A stretch of DNA of 64,000 nucleotides from positions 118,484,678 through 118,548,677 of the forward strand of contig JAHLJT010009436.1 in assembly GCA_031308135.1 (NCBI GenBank). The letters are read 5' to 3'. Under the pieces are notes generated by a model that was not told the DNA's origin, did not search any database, and saw nothing but the letters and a program-made list of their open reading frames with translations. Origin of the DNA: Acheta domesticus. Lineage: Eukaryota > Arthropoda > Insecta > Orthoptera > Gryllidae. A program made the position numbers and the translations under genes. This document shows positions 44,681 through 54,740 of the stretch, piece after piece. The first letter of the stretch is position 1; every line of letters starts with the position of its first letter.

Positions 44681-46715
44681 TTATTTATTTATTTATTTAT
44701 TTACGTCAAAAACAGTTAAAAACTGTGTGTGACGAGCTGTGGGGAGAAGTGAAATTTGTGCACGTTTTCATAATTCTGTGATCTCTATCCTAAACCATAT
44801 TCTAGTCGAATTTTGGATACAGAAAAAAAGCGGTTTTTCCAAGTTTTGTTGACAAAAATATTCGCTCCTATATAATAAAATATATTTTCAAAGGTAAATT
44901 ATCTATACATTTGTGCCCTTAACCCTCATCATGTTCTTCATGAAAGAATAATACTTATTGCCGCGACAATATGTAAAACAATAATTTCAATAACTATATT
45001 TCCCACTGAAATTCAGAAGACGTGCACAAATAATGAAGTTACATTTATGTCCAGAAGCAAAACAAGGGACCATCTCAGCATTTCCTCAAAGGATCAGGGA
45101 AACTGGACGAAAAACCTGATCGAGATGGAGGCCATCAACCCAGAAGCTGTGGTACAGTACTTGTTACAGGTTCTCTAGAATTATACAGTCCAAATGATAA
45201 ATTAATACATTAACTATCATTGTTAAAATTAATGTTACTTTCCTTTTGAAGTCTCGAATATTGTATAGTCTCGAATATTGTATAGAAACAGTTATGCAGC
45301 AGAAAATATTTTACTTGGGACTTAAACTTTTCTATCGAATTTAATCGTTTAATGTCATCTGGCAAATGGCATCTAGAGTAATGTACATGAATTGTATGTG
45401 AATTTTTTATAGTGAGCTAGTTGATACTGCCACCTGATGAATATGATTACTACGTCAGTGTGTTATGGACATCGGCGTTTGCTGAAAATATATTCCCGCC
45501 CTTAAGTAAGTAATTTTTGACAAAAACTACTGATTCGTGAATCAGGAGACAATGTAATGGTAAAATTCCTAGATTAATAAAGAGAGACTTACAAGAATCT
45601 CGTGGGTGGGATTTGCTTATTATTCGTACAATTCTTTTTTGTAATCTGAAAGTCTGGGAGCTATAAGATGTGTTTCCCCAGAATATTATGCCATATCTCA
45701 AGCGGGAATGAACATTCGCAAATGTACACAACGAGCAGTATGAAGGCTGACGGAATTTGAAAGAATTCTGAATGCGTAGCATAATGAACTTAATTTTGTG
45801 TTCAATTCATTTAAGTGGACATTCCATTTGAGGTTTGACTGAATTGATAGACCTAAAAATTTTGTTACTTTAACATCAGTCAATGGCGCACCATTCATTT
45901 TCAATGGAGTGCAGAATTGTTTATTTAAAATGAAAAACTGCATTGAAACAGTTTTCTTTTCTTACTATTAATTTGTTATTACGGAACCAATTTGAAAATC
46001 TGATATTGTACTATTTACGGTTTCTTTATTGCAAAGAATATTTGTATCATCCGCAAAGAGAACTGTTCTTCCGCTTCGAATCGCTAAAGGCATGTCGTTT
46101 ACGTATAATTGGAAGAGAATAAGGCCTAAAATCGATCCTTGCGGGACTCCACGTGCAATTGGCAAAGAACCGGAAAGGTGTGTACATAAAGTTCGATCAT
46201 TCCAGTACGGTATTTCTACTCTCTGAGATCGTTGTTTAAGGTACGAACATAGCCAATCTAGAGCAACACCACGAATTCCATATGAAGGCAATTTTGAAAA
46301 TAAAATGTTATGATCAATGACGTCAAAAGCTTTTGAAAGATCTAAACATTTTCCAATAGTTGCTTCGTTTTGATCCAATGTTGAGGCAACATCTTTAAGA
46401 AAAAAAAGGCTGTTTCCGTAGATTTTGATTTTCGGAATCCATGTTGGCAATCTGAAAACGCGTCGTGTTTATTGAGAAAGGTTTCCATTCGCACATAAAA
46501 AAGTCTAATGTTTTTGAAAAAACTGACAAAAGAGAAATTGGCCGATAATTTTGAATTTCATTTTTGTTGCCTTTTTTGAAGTGCGGCTTAATCTTAGCTG
46601 TTTTAAAAATATCTGGAAAAATTCCGCTGCATAAGGATGCATTATATATGTGAGTTAACGGGTGTTTAATGGCGCACATGTCTGGCGGGCACATGTCATG
46701 GCAGGCGCACATGTG
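44681..46715 (-). pseudogene. Jockey/CR1-like LINE, 5' truncated, with (AAAT)n tail
   Basis: Minus-strand RT fragment without RNase H. 46395-46712: IKHPLTHIYNASLCSGIFPD, NYRPISLLSVFSK. 45968-46450: CLDLSKAFDVIDHNIL (motif A Asp), RGVPQGSILGLILFQLYVND, VLFADDTNILCNKE (catalytic pair). 45450-45943: thumb segments (NLKWNVHLNELNTKLSSLCY, RLRYGIIFWGNTS). A ~750-bp 3' UTR ends in (AAAT)n at 44681-44703. RT signature and lack of RNase H fit Jockey or CR1; I cannot separate these. Frames are broken and everything upstream of RT is missing. Confidence 0.75.
45236..45290. repeat. 18-bp tandem duplication in LINE 3' UTR
   Basis: GTCTCGAATATTGTATA occurs twice in direct succession. Confidence 0.7.
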
Positions 46716-47397
46716 AGGATCAAAATGAAATTACGATTCAATTTATTTTAAATAATATTTTACGTTAAAAATTACTGCTAATAAAAGAAATTAAATCTGA
46801 GAAGCATAATATAATATGAAATGCAATTTTAATGTACACAATCGAACGAAACATTTACTATAAAGATTCTCGATGACTAATTAAGTGTCAATATTTGTTT
46901 TTTAGGCTTCTCTGTGATTGGTCATGAACCTGTATTATAGTGAAAACTATCGAAATGGGCATCATTATGCAACTGGTTACAGCCATCAAATGAGAGAATT
47001 ATACAATGGGAGTAGAAAACACACCTTTATTCATTTAGATAACCTAATGTAAAAATTAACGAAACGGAGATCAAGGGATATAGGTGTTCTAATAATCCAT
47101 GATTAATTATTAAGAATAATAATCAGTTCGAAATAATTATTACTAAAATAAAGGACTCTATTAACACTGCTCTATAAGGGTGCTATTTCTGAGATAGAAG
47201 TAAGTGATTCAATATGAATTTACAATGGGAAGTTCATATCTGAAATCCAAATGTCGCGTTCAGGTATAGTTTTTCAGTAATTCTAACTTTTATATCATGA
47301 AAAAGACATTATTTCCCGTAAATTGAGGGAAAGTTTGCAAATAACACTTGGCAACATTGACGACTATACAGTCGTTATGTCAAATGTTTTAGTATTA
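46716..47397. other. Intergenic, nothing recognised
   Basis: AT-rich sequence between the LINE and a small MITE, with no supported feature. Confidence 0.4.
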
Positions 47398-47534
47398 GAG
47401 AGTTTTTGCTCCCTGGAACGTGAAGCACTATCGATCTTCCGCACATGCGCAGATGGACTAAAGTGATATGAAACTGGAACTGCGCATGAGTAAAAGATCG
47501 ATAGTGCTTACCGTTCGAGGTGGAAAAAACTCTC
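47398..47534. mobile_element. 137-bp MITE with 41-bp inverted repeats, TA duplication
   Basis: The left arm starts GAGAGTTTTTGCTCCC and ends AAGCACTATCGATCTT. The right arm is its inverted counterpart, ending GGAAAAAACTCTC. The arms agree at roughly 85 percent over 41 bp. TA flanks both sides (47396-47397, 47535-47536), the duplication of Tc1/mariner-type elements. Too short to code. Confidence 0.75.
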
Positions 47535-47769
47535 TATTCAGATATTGATATGTCGCTCTCGACTGTGTACTTTCATAAACACTGGTTACCAAGGAGTTAA
47601 GAATCTGGTTACCCCAAACCTAACCTTACAGTTACTGTTAGGAAGCCACAAGTGTGGCAACTTTGTGATTTTTTGTTTTTCATGGTATACATAAAGTAAC
47701 AAGTAAGTTGATAAGAAGGAAAGAAGTAAATAAGAATGTATTTGTACAGCATGAATTAAAGATAATGAT
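47535..47769. other. Sequence between MITE and gap, nothing recognised
   Basis: No retrotransposon integrase or LTR sequence is recognisable here, although the gypsy element enters the gap from the other side. Confidence 0.4.
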
Positions 47770-47869
47770 NNNNNNNNNNNNNNNNNNNNNNNNNNNNNNN
47801 NNNNNNNNNNNNNNNNNNNNNNNNNNNNNNNNNNNNNNNNNNNNNNNNNNNNNNNNNNNNNNNNNNNNN
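47770..47869. other. Assembly gap, 100 N
   Basis: Exactly 100 ambiguous bases, a placeholder for unknown length. It truncates the gypsy pol gene. Confidence 0.99.
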
Positions 47870-48675
47870 CCAACAAGTACACACGCAACTTTCGCACTGC
47901 ACGAATAATAGCCACCACCTCCAGCTCATAAGCACACCACTTTTTTCTGCATCTGAGGTTTTCCAGCTCAGGCAATGGACAGGATGAAAGGCTTTGTCTC
48001 CCTTTCTTTGCTCCAGTAGGATGGCACCATATCCCTCCCTACTGGCATCGGTGTGGAGCTCTGTCACAGCTGTTTGATCATAGATCTTTAAAACTGAATC
48101 CCGTGCCAGAACCTCCTTCAGCCTTGCAAAAGCCACCTGCTGCACACTATTGAATGTAAGGGGCCTTTCATCTCTCAATTCATACAAGGGATAAGCTATT
48201 TTGGCATAGTCTTTCACAAACCTACAGAAATAACTTGTAAGTCCCAAGAAACTCTGTAGATATTTAAAAGTTTTGATTTGCGGAAAACCTTGAATGGCTC
48301 TCACTTTCTCAGGTGATGGGCGCACACTTCCCCCTTCTACAACATAACCCAAAAACTCTATCCTGGTCTGCAAAAACTTGCCCTTTCGATAGTTTATCTC
48401 CAGGCCATGGTCAGCTGCTACTTGCAGAGTCTCCATTAGCTTTGTGAAGGCATCGGGCATGTCGAGTCCGGGGATAATTATGTCATCCAGGTACACTTGG
48501 ATTACATTTCGCCTTGTGAGGTCCCTAAATACCTCATCGATGAAGCATAGAAATGAAGCGGGGGTGTTACACAATCCAAACGGCGTGGAATTAAATTCAT
48601 ACTGACCACTAGGCACAACAGATGCTGTGTACTTCTTGGATGTTTCAGCCACAGGTACATGAAAAAAACATTCTT
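47870..48675 (-). pseudogene. Gypsy reverse transcriptase C-terminal part and RNase H
   Basis: Continues RT: YEFNSTPFGLCNTPASFLCF, VIQVYLDDIII (catalytic Asp pair), EFLGYVVEGGSVRPSPEK and the connection domain FLGLTSYFCRFVKDYAKIAY. RNase H begins VTELHTDASREGYGAILLE with its first Asp, then shifts frame in an A6 run (near 47950) before CAYELEVVAIIRAVRKLRVY. The next bases are N. Confidence 0.85.
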
Positions 48676-49242
48676 TAGGTCTAGCACTGAGAATACCACA
48701 TCATTCACGAGGACGTCGACCTTATCGTCGATGAGGGGAATGGGGAATCTGTCCCTCACCACTTTTCTATTAAGCGCCCTGTAATCGACACACACCCTAG
48801 GCGATCCATCTTTCTTCTTCACAATTACCACGGGACTGGCGTAATTGCTCCTGCTGGGCCTCACAATGCCTCTCTCCAACCACTCTTGTATTCGATTGTC
48901 CAGGATTTCCTTCTCCTTAGGCGCTAGGCGGTGAGGCTGGATATTCACCGGAATCTCATCACGCTGAGTAATCTGAGTTTCTACCGTGGTCTTCACCTCT
49001 GTTCTAGGTGAATAACTAGCCACTAGAGCAGCTACCTCCTGCCTGTACGGCTCAGCACACTGCAGCTCGTCCACCACGAAACAGCTGGAGGAAGGCAACT
49101 GTTCAAAATAATTGGTTGCTGAATCATCCAAGTCTTCCTCAGTTGCCTCCTGTATAGGCCTAAGGCGTTCAACTCTTCCCCGGCTCATTGTCACCTCCAC
49201 TACCCTTAGGAAAGCATCACCCAAAATGAAATCTGGGGACAT
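48502..49242 (-). pseudogene. Gypsy reverse transcriptase, N-terminal part
   Basis: MSPDFILGDAFLRV links protease and RT. RT motifs follow: EWLERGIVRPSRSNYASPV, VIVKKKDGSPRVCVDYRALN, and FSVLDLKNVFF with the first catalytic Asp. The frame is lost in a T7 run immediately afterwards (near 48670). Confidence 0.85.
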
Positions 49243-49562
49243 GGCACCACAAATACCTCTGATGGCACCACAAATACTTCCACCTTGTAGTTGTGTTCTC
49301 CTATCTTCATCTTTAAGTTCGCAATCCCCAGAGGGCGGGTTGCAGCATTACCAAGCCCCGTGAAAATTCTTTCAGTGCCCTGTAGGGGCTGGTTACCCAT
49401 CTTGGCAAACGTCTCTGTCTTCAGGAGGTTAACATCACTGCCCGAGTCTAGGAGTGTGCGGCAGTGTACTCCTTCGACCAGGGTTGACATGCATCGGTCG
49501 TATGCACTTGCACACACCAAACCGTGGCTCCGGCAGTTAGTCGGGCTGCACTGTGGGTACAT
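49206..49562 (-). pseudogene. Gypsy aspartic protease
   Basis: The active-site motif LLDSGSDVNLL (Asp-Ser-Gly) and the downstream TRPLGIANLKMKIG strand are characteristic of the retropepsin fold. Near the C-terminus the peptide EVFVVP is repeated in tandem, encoded by a 21-bp direct duplication (about 49243-49284, ATGGCACCACAAATAC on plus). The frame then shifts before the RT segment (MSPDFILGDAF). Confidence 0.8.
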
Positions 49563-49717
49563 TGGGTAGCAATGTGCCCAAATTCCTCACATTTGAAACA
49601 CTTCGGGTCCTTCTCCCGGTGGCTGCAGTCTTTAGACTTATGGTCCATGACCCCACACGTGAAACAGTGCCTCTTGTCTTTCCCCTTCTTCTTTCTTTCT
49701 TTGTATGGTCCACCCAT
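49448..49717 (-). pseudogene. Gypsy nucleocapsid: two CCHC zinc knuckles
   Basis: The frame reads CFTCGVMDHKSKDC and CFKCEEFGHIATQC, both C-X2-C-X4-H-X4-C, a tandem pair typical of retroviral-type nucleocapsid. It follows gag in another frame and is followed by the protease in the next one. Confidence 0.85.
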
Positions 49718-50784
49718 CTCTCCTGGGTCTTCTTCGGTTTTTCTCTTTCTTCAAAATTTCTCTTCAACTTCTCTTTTATTCGGTCATACACCTCGAATTT
49801 TCCCTTAAGTTCTGCGATCGACTGGGCTTTATAAAGCAGCACTTTGTTGAGCTCTTCATCTGGCACCCCTTCCACAGTGTACTGGACAAGGGCGCTCTCC
49901 TCGACGTGCTCCTGATCGGCGATTTCTTGCATTGCGTAGATGAATTGCCTGCTCGATTCGGTGGGTTTCTGTTTCCTCTTTCGGAGCTCACTGTGCACCA
50001 CTGCGCTGTTCACTTTCACCTTAAACTCTCGACAGAGCCTACTCTTCAACTCTGTCAACGAGGTGATGCCGGACTCGAAGGACACAAACCTTTTCGCAGA
50101 GCCGCAAAGCATCCGCTTCCCGTAAATCAGTTTCTGCAACTCGTCCCAGTGCAGAAGTGCACTTATGTCCTCAAATTCGTCTACCCACTTTGTGATAGGG
50201 AACTTGTCATCGCCCGAAAAGGGTGTGAGGCTGCTTTCTACGTCTTTTATTGTGAAGTTGTTGGCGAAATTGCCTCTGTCTTCGCGGCAGTTGGGTCTCA
50301 GGACCCCTGCGGTCGTAGCTTTTGGCCTTCCGACCGCGACGCCCCCTTCCCATCCCAACACATCACTGCTTCCGTCGCTTTGGTCTTCTGACATTACTGG
50401 CGCCCTTCGTCTCGTGGGTGGGTTCTCCGTCATTGCCCTCTTCTGGGGTCTGACCGACAACCCCCTTTCCCTTCCCACAACACCGTCGCTTCTGTCGCTT
50501 TGGTCGTCAGCCACAGCTGCGCGTGCGGCACGTGTCCTCCGGTAATTCTTCTTGCGGCTTTCGTCGATAGAATCATCGCTGTCGCTGTCGTCGCAGTCTG
50601 CACTCGCGTACGAGAGCACACGATTACCCCTCTTGGCCTCCGCCGCCCGTAGCCTATCTACTAAGGCTACTTTGTTGCCAGACACTGAAAGACGCAGTTC
50701 GGCGAGTCTTTTCCGCAGCTCGGCTACAGTTAATTCTCCTAACCTGGTCTGCGTGCATTGTTCGGCTTCTTTCTGTTGGTCCAT
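49700..50784 (-). pseudogene. Gypsy gag with N-terminal SAP domain
   Basis: I choose the ATG at 50784 (MDQQKEAEQC) as start; the open frame upstream begins only with GTG. Residues ~15-50 (GELTVAELRKRLAELRLSVS, then GNKVALVDRL) form a clear SAP motif, a small DNA-binding helix pair rarely found in gag. A charged Arg/Ser/Asp-rich region follows, then a capsid-like domain (FPITKWVDEFEDISALLHWD, RFVSFESGITSLTELKSRL, SRQFIYAMQEIADQEHVEES, YTVEGVPDEELN). A frame change in the purine-rich stretch near 49690-49710 separates it from the zinc knuckles. Confidence 0.8.
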
Positions 50785-50980
50785 CTTAAAACCGCTACTT
50801 CGCGTGCGCACCACCGAGTCCTTTACACCTTAGACGTAGATCAGACCCGTCCACTCCTTTCGTGGTGTCTTCCACGTGTTTCCGAGTCCTACTCTTGATC
50901 ACGCCGACTTCGGTAGATGCACCACACGCCACGTGTACATGTAGTACGTTCACTTTCCTAATTTCAGATGAAAACTGCGT

Positions 50981-50997
50981 TCCCGGCCGAGCCCCCA
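50981..50997 (-). promoter_or_regulatory. Primer binding site, tRNA-Pro type
   Basis: Minus-strand TGGGGGCTCGGCCGGGA is complementary to the 3' end of tRNA-Pro. It differs by one base from the classical proline PBS. Its position just inside the LTR end supports it as the minus-strand DNA primer site. Confidence 0.75.
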
Positions 50998-51001
50998 AGA
51001 T

Positions 51002-51370
51002 TGTAAGATTTAAGGGACGCAGTTATGAAAAACACTACAAAAAATATTTCCGGATTGTCTGGATATCTGCTGATACCAATCTCTCACACACGTACACTGA
51101 CAACACACCGACCACGTCTTATGCCCTCTCTGTCCTCGCCGGAACTGCCCTTTCTCCTTCAAGACATCCTTTTTCTTGTTCAGCGCACCATCTATCGGCC
51201 AACCCTATCACTATCTTAACCTAAACCTACACTAACCTAGTCTTAAACTACTATATACACTCCTCAGTATTCACACCACTAAGCACTCTCACTCTCATTC
51301 CCATATATATGTACATCAACAATTCATACTCTATTATGAACATAAATAGGTCTTTTCAAAATAAATAAAA
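51002..51370 (-). repeat. Putative 5' LTR, inner edge certain, outer edge not
   Basis: The minus-strand sequence ends in TTACA at 51002, four bases before the primer binding site, as expected for an LTR ending in CA. The outer (TG) end cannot be fixed without the 3' LTR; it lies somewhere before the tRNA-like sequence at 51378. A TATATAT stretch near 51305 could serve as the LTR TATA box. Confidence 0.5.
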
Positions 51371-51377
51371 AAGGTAG

Positions 51378-51459
51378 CGCCCGAACAGGGACTCGAACCC
51401 TAGGACCTCCTTCAGTTCAAAGCCCTAAAATGCTCTACCGACTGAGCTATCATCCGGGC
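51378..51459 (-). tRNA. tRNA-Lys-like sequence, probably pseudogene
   Basis: The minus strand starts GCCCGGATGATAGCTCAGTC and ends GGTTCGAGTCCCTGTTCGGG plus CG. The acceptor arms (GCCCGGA with TTCGGGC), D arm and T arm resemble tRNA-Lys(UUU), and a TTTTTTT Pol III terminator follows. However it is 82 nt rather than 73. It has extra bases after the acceptor stem and an enlarged anticodon region whose TTT sits in a 9-nt loop. A tRNA pseudogene or SINE head is more likely than a working tRNA. Confidence 0.6.
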
Positions 51460-51500
51460 TCTCTTTGTCATAGCAGCTCGCGTCACTGAAAGTCTTCGTT

Positions 51501-51690
51501 GCTCACAGAGCGCGCCACCACCACCTCCATTCCCGCCGTCAGCTCACAGAGCGCGCTACCACCACCTCCTCCCTCCCCACGTCGCTGACAGAGCGTGCCA
51601 CCACCTCCTCCTTCCCCGCCGGGCGCTCACAGAGCGCGCCACCACCTCCTTCCCCGCCGGCGCTCACAGAGCGCGTGCGCGTATCTACAT
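51501..51690. repeat. GC-rich minisatellite, ~41-bp unit
   Basis: Units beginning GCTCACAGAGCGCGCCACCA (or variants) start at 51501, 51542, 51584, 51625 and 51662. Each continues with CCACCTCC and a CCCGCC box. Confidence 0.8.
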
Positions 51691-51723
51691 CCTGCTGCTG
51701 CGCTCATTCGCGCCGAGCGCGTT

Positions 51724-51826
51724 ATCGCCGTAGCTCAGAGCCAGAGCGCTGGGCAACGCCCCCTCTCGCGCACGAAGGAAACGGGGCTCAGCCTGGTTCG
51801 AATCCGCCTCGGACGGCATTTTTGAA
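51724..51826 (+). mobile_element. tRNA-like sequence, possible SINE head
   Basis: GCCGTAGCTCAGAGC resembles an A box and GGTTCGAATCCGCC is a strong B box about 65 bp later. GGCATTTTTG closes with a short T run. Too long and irregular in the middle for a normal tRNA. Confidence 0.45.
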
Positions 51827-51844
51827 ACACACATTGCACCCCAG

Positions 51845-51945
51845 CCTCACACCCAGAGCGCGCCACCACACACACACACACACCTCACACACGCTTACGC
51901 ACTTCGCCGCCAGAGCGCTCTCTCTGCACAGCACACACACACACT
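51845..51945. repeat. (AC)n-rich low-complexity tract
   Basis: Several CACACACACA runs interrupted by CTCACACACGC and AGAGCGC pieces. Composition continues the GC-rich island. Confidence 0.7.
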
Positions 51946-51949
51946 CCCC

Positions 51950-52112
51950 ATGCGGGTCCTGGGACAGGAAGTGACCTAACCCCTAAAAGGGGCTTTTACT
52001 TCCGGTCCCCTGGAACATGACGTGACGTCACCTGACCTGATGACGGCACTTCCTGTCCCAGGGGACCGGAAGTTGCTTATCTGTGACGTCACTTCCGTTC
52101 CAGGACCCGCAT
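51950..52112. repeat. 163-bp nested palindrome with CRE and ETS-like sites
   Basis: The outer arms ATGCGGGTCCTGGGACAGGA and its inverted counterpart ending TTCCAGGACCCGCAT enclose a perfect inner inverted repeat: ACTTCCGGTCCCCTGG (51998-52013) and CCAGGGGACCGGAAGT (52058-52073). TGACGTCA, the full cAMP-response-element palindrome, occurs at 52023-52030 and 52084-52091. CCGGAAGT-type ETS motifs occur in the inner arms. It is either a fold-back element or a compact promoter-like island; no transcript start can be assigned. Confidence 0.75.
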
Positions 52113-52662
52113 ATTCCCCCACTAGACTTAATTGGCAAACACACGTTAATATCCTCACGATTATGTAATTTTCCGTTAAGAATTTTGAATTGCCTCGGAG
52201 GACCTTTTGAGGGACTGATTCAAAAATATTAATTATTTTTCATAAATCTATTATTAAATTGAGGATATGGCCCTTCGGCCCTTTCATTATATCCAATTCT
52301 CCGTTAACCAATCCTGTGCAAACTGTTTTCCTCTTCATACAAATAACTAAATATCCTGGATAACAGTATTTTGCCACTTACACTTAAGGAAACTGCTGTT
52401 TCATCTCTGAAGGTGGAGGTCTTGTAATTCTGACAAAATTTCGAATTAAGTGGAAAGCTTTTGAGATATGAAGAATGAAGAAAGACCTAAATGATCTGTT
52501 ATTAACACAACAACTGTAAAATAATTTTTAAAAAATAATATATATTTTTCTCTTTTTATTTACACTTGAAAGTTCACTTTATAATTACATTAAATTGGTT
52601 AGATACAACACAAGATTGTTTACAATACAAAATTGTTAACAACAATAATATTATTAATAATA
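52113..52662. other. Intergenic, nothing recognised
   Basis: Return to AT-rich sequence after the GC island, with no supported ORF. Confidence 0.4.
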
Positions 52663-52833
52663 CAGTAAACCCTCGATTACATGAATTCCAAGGGACTGAA
52701 ATAATCGAAGTTCGTGTTCTAAAAATTTGTGTTATCTGAATATTATATCAGTATTACGGGAATACCTTGCAAGTTTAGTTTGTGTTACAGCGAAATTCGT
52801 GTTAAGCGAATTTGTGCTAACGAAGGTTTACTG
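52663..52833. mobile_element. 171-bp pogo/Tigger-like MITE
   Basis: The ends CAGTAAACCCTCGATTA and TAACGAAGGTTTACTG form inverted repeats of the CAGTAAACC type used by pogo/Tigger elements. TA precedes the left end; the right TA is not preserved because the sequence runs into a microsatellite. Confidence 0.65.
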
Positions 52834-52834
52834 A

Positions 52835-52883
<49 letters not shown>

Positions 52884-52884
52884 T
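52834..52884. repeat. (AAT)n microsatellite
   Basis: About fifteen AAT units directly after the MITE end. Confidence 0.95.
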
Positions 52885-54399
52885 ATGTTCTTCCATCATC
52901 ATCGGTACAACTGTATTTCGGTTTGTAGGATAAATTGGGTAAATGTAAACAAGAGTAAGTTTAAACGCTAAATACGAGGGTTGGTCTGGAAAGTCCTCAG
53001 CCTCGATCATATATTGCAGAACTACTCACGTGCATTTTCCACTAGATATTTATAACTTTCAGAAATATCCTTGTGAAATTGCGTATAGTTCCATCCATTA
53101 TTTCGCCTTAGTATTCCAAAGAAGGTGCGGTGCGTGAATTCATGGAAATGCAAAACTCAAATACCGTGCCGTAATAAAGTTCTTCGCAAAAGGTTTGACG
53201 CTGAACAAAATTCTTTCAAGTTTCGAAAGCGAATACAATGACTTATCTTTTTCACTATGAAGAAAAGGGTGTCTAAATGATACACGTGAAGGGCCTCGAA
53301 AAATACAAAAATATTCGTACCGACAATCATCGGAAAAGTATGCTAGACAGTCTTGAAATATCTGCGTGGAAAGGTACGTATTATTAATAAAGTAGCAGGA
53401 ACTGCAATGGAACGCATTGGCCACATTTTGCACGAATAATTGCTAAAGAAGAAGCTGTGCGTAAGATGGATGCTGCTCCTACTCGTGGCGGATCGAAACA
53501 GTATGCAACTTTCCAACAGTCCTTGGAACGTGTTACAAAAAAAGGGACTAAGTGCATGGGTATGTGGCAATGAATGAAATATATATTTTCCATTTCACAC
53601 CAGAATCAAATCAAACGGTCCAAATATTGGGCAGTTTTAATCTGTCCAAGCAGTGATCAGGAAATCCTGAGTTCCAAGAAGGCGAAGAAAAAACATGGCG
53701 TCGGGGCCTTGGGACACAAAATAAATTTTCTTAATTCTTTATTTTGATAAAGATACTGAAGCCGGAAAAATATCATTAAAAAGAGTGTGGACGAACAAAT
53801 TCGTGCAACGTGACCCGTCTTTTAGAAGTAAAATTAATTTTCTATTCGAACGATTCCCCTCCCTAAAAAGTGCTTTTGCGATGGGAAAATTGAAGGCATT
53901 AGGAAGCACATCCTTCATATTATTTTGATTTGACTCATTCATCTCTTCTCAGATCTTTTTCTCATAGGTTGGCGTTTTTTGTTCAATCAAGAAGTCAGGT
54001 ACTATGCAGCACATCGGGGGAACACTACAGAGATGAGAAAGCGAGATAATTGGTGCTGCAACATTGCTGAGAGATATGCATTAGTATAATTGGAGATGAA
54101 GTTGAAAAATAAAATTATTTTGGAAAACATACATTTTTATTTACACTTTCGGGCCGATCACTTTTCAGACTACCTTCGTATAAACCTAAAACACAAATTT
54201 TCAAAAAAAGTGATGTTAATAAGGATCTATTCAAATCGGGAGACATTGAAGCTCCATCACGTTTTCCCTGTTTTCGTTGTAAACCATTTATTTACACTTC
54301 TCCTTTAGTTTAGGTCACTCTACTAAATGAAAAATAGTTACATGTTTGCATTAACCACAATGGATCATAAGTAAATGTAAACGCAATGTAGAAGAATAT
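52885..54399. other. Intergenic, no gene supported
   Basis: GAGGGTTGGTCTGGAAAGTC at about 52977 resembles the terminal repeat of some mariner elements, but no matching right end or transposase was found. The overlapping minus-strand frames between 53140 and 53942 show no motif. Confidence 0.35.
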
Positions 54400-54740
54400 T
54401 AATTTACCCTCTCATATACGTATAGTAAGTTATAAAATCTTGCATAAAATTGGTGTCGATATTTTGACTAAAATACACGTTTTGGAGGTCATGATTCCAA
54501 AAAAGTATATTTTTTAAAAGACGTTTATCTCTCTGCCCAGACCGACCGCCCGTCAGACCGACCGACCTTTCAGCCTTCCATCCAGATCCGTCCGTTCGTC
54601 TCTGTCCGTCAGTGAACAATACTACACCACCGTCCCAATACTACACATGATTTCCATAAAATGGGTACTCCCCGGTGGATGTGACCAAATTTGAGACTCT
54701 GCAAATTTAAAACGAAACTTTTAGTTTTTAAAAGTAATTT
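54400..54740 (+). mobile_element. Very diverged Helentron-like fragment
   Basis: A CCGACCGACC/GTCCGTTCGTC low-complexity tract, TCAGTGAACAATACTA and ACTCCCCGGTGGATGTGACC recall the corresponding block of the family (GTCTGTGAACAACGCTAG, CCCCGATCGATCTG). Ends absent. Confidence 0.35.

Larger units (their letters stand above)
47870..51002 (-). mobile_element. Ty3/gypsy retrotransposon, 5' part (internal region)
   Basis: Reading on the minus strand from the LTR edge at 51002: primer binding site, gag with SAP domain, zinc knuckles, aspartic protease, reverse transcriptase, RNase H, then the gap. Domain order PR-RT-RH and the RT sequence place it in Ty3/gypsy. Integrase and 3' LTR are absent, either in the gap or lost. 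At least four frame changes break gag-pol, two of them in clear homopolymers (T7 in RT, A6 in RNase H). Confidence 0.85.

Noticed and set aside
49537..50833. Long plus-strand frames opposite gypsy gag (for example 49705-50391)
   Set aside because: They are antisense shadows of the GC-rich gag gene; no motif, and the minus strand has clear domains.
51378..51459. Functional tRNA-Lys gene
   Set aside because: 82 nt, extra bases after the acceptor stem and a non-standard anticodon loop make normal folding unlikely.
52976..53600. GAGGGTTGGTCTGGAAAGT as a mariner left end, with a transposase downstream
   Set aside because: No right inverted repeat and no transposase motif were found, only short overlapping frames.
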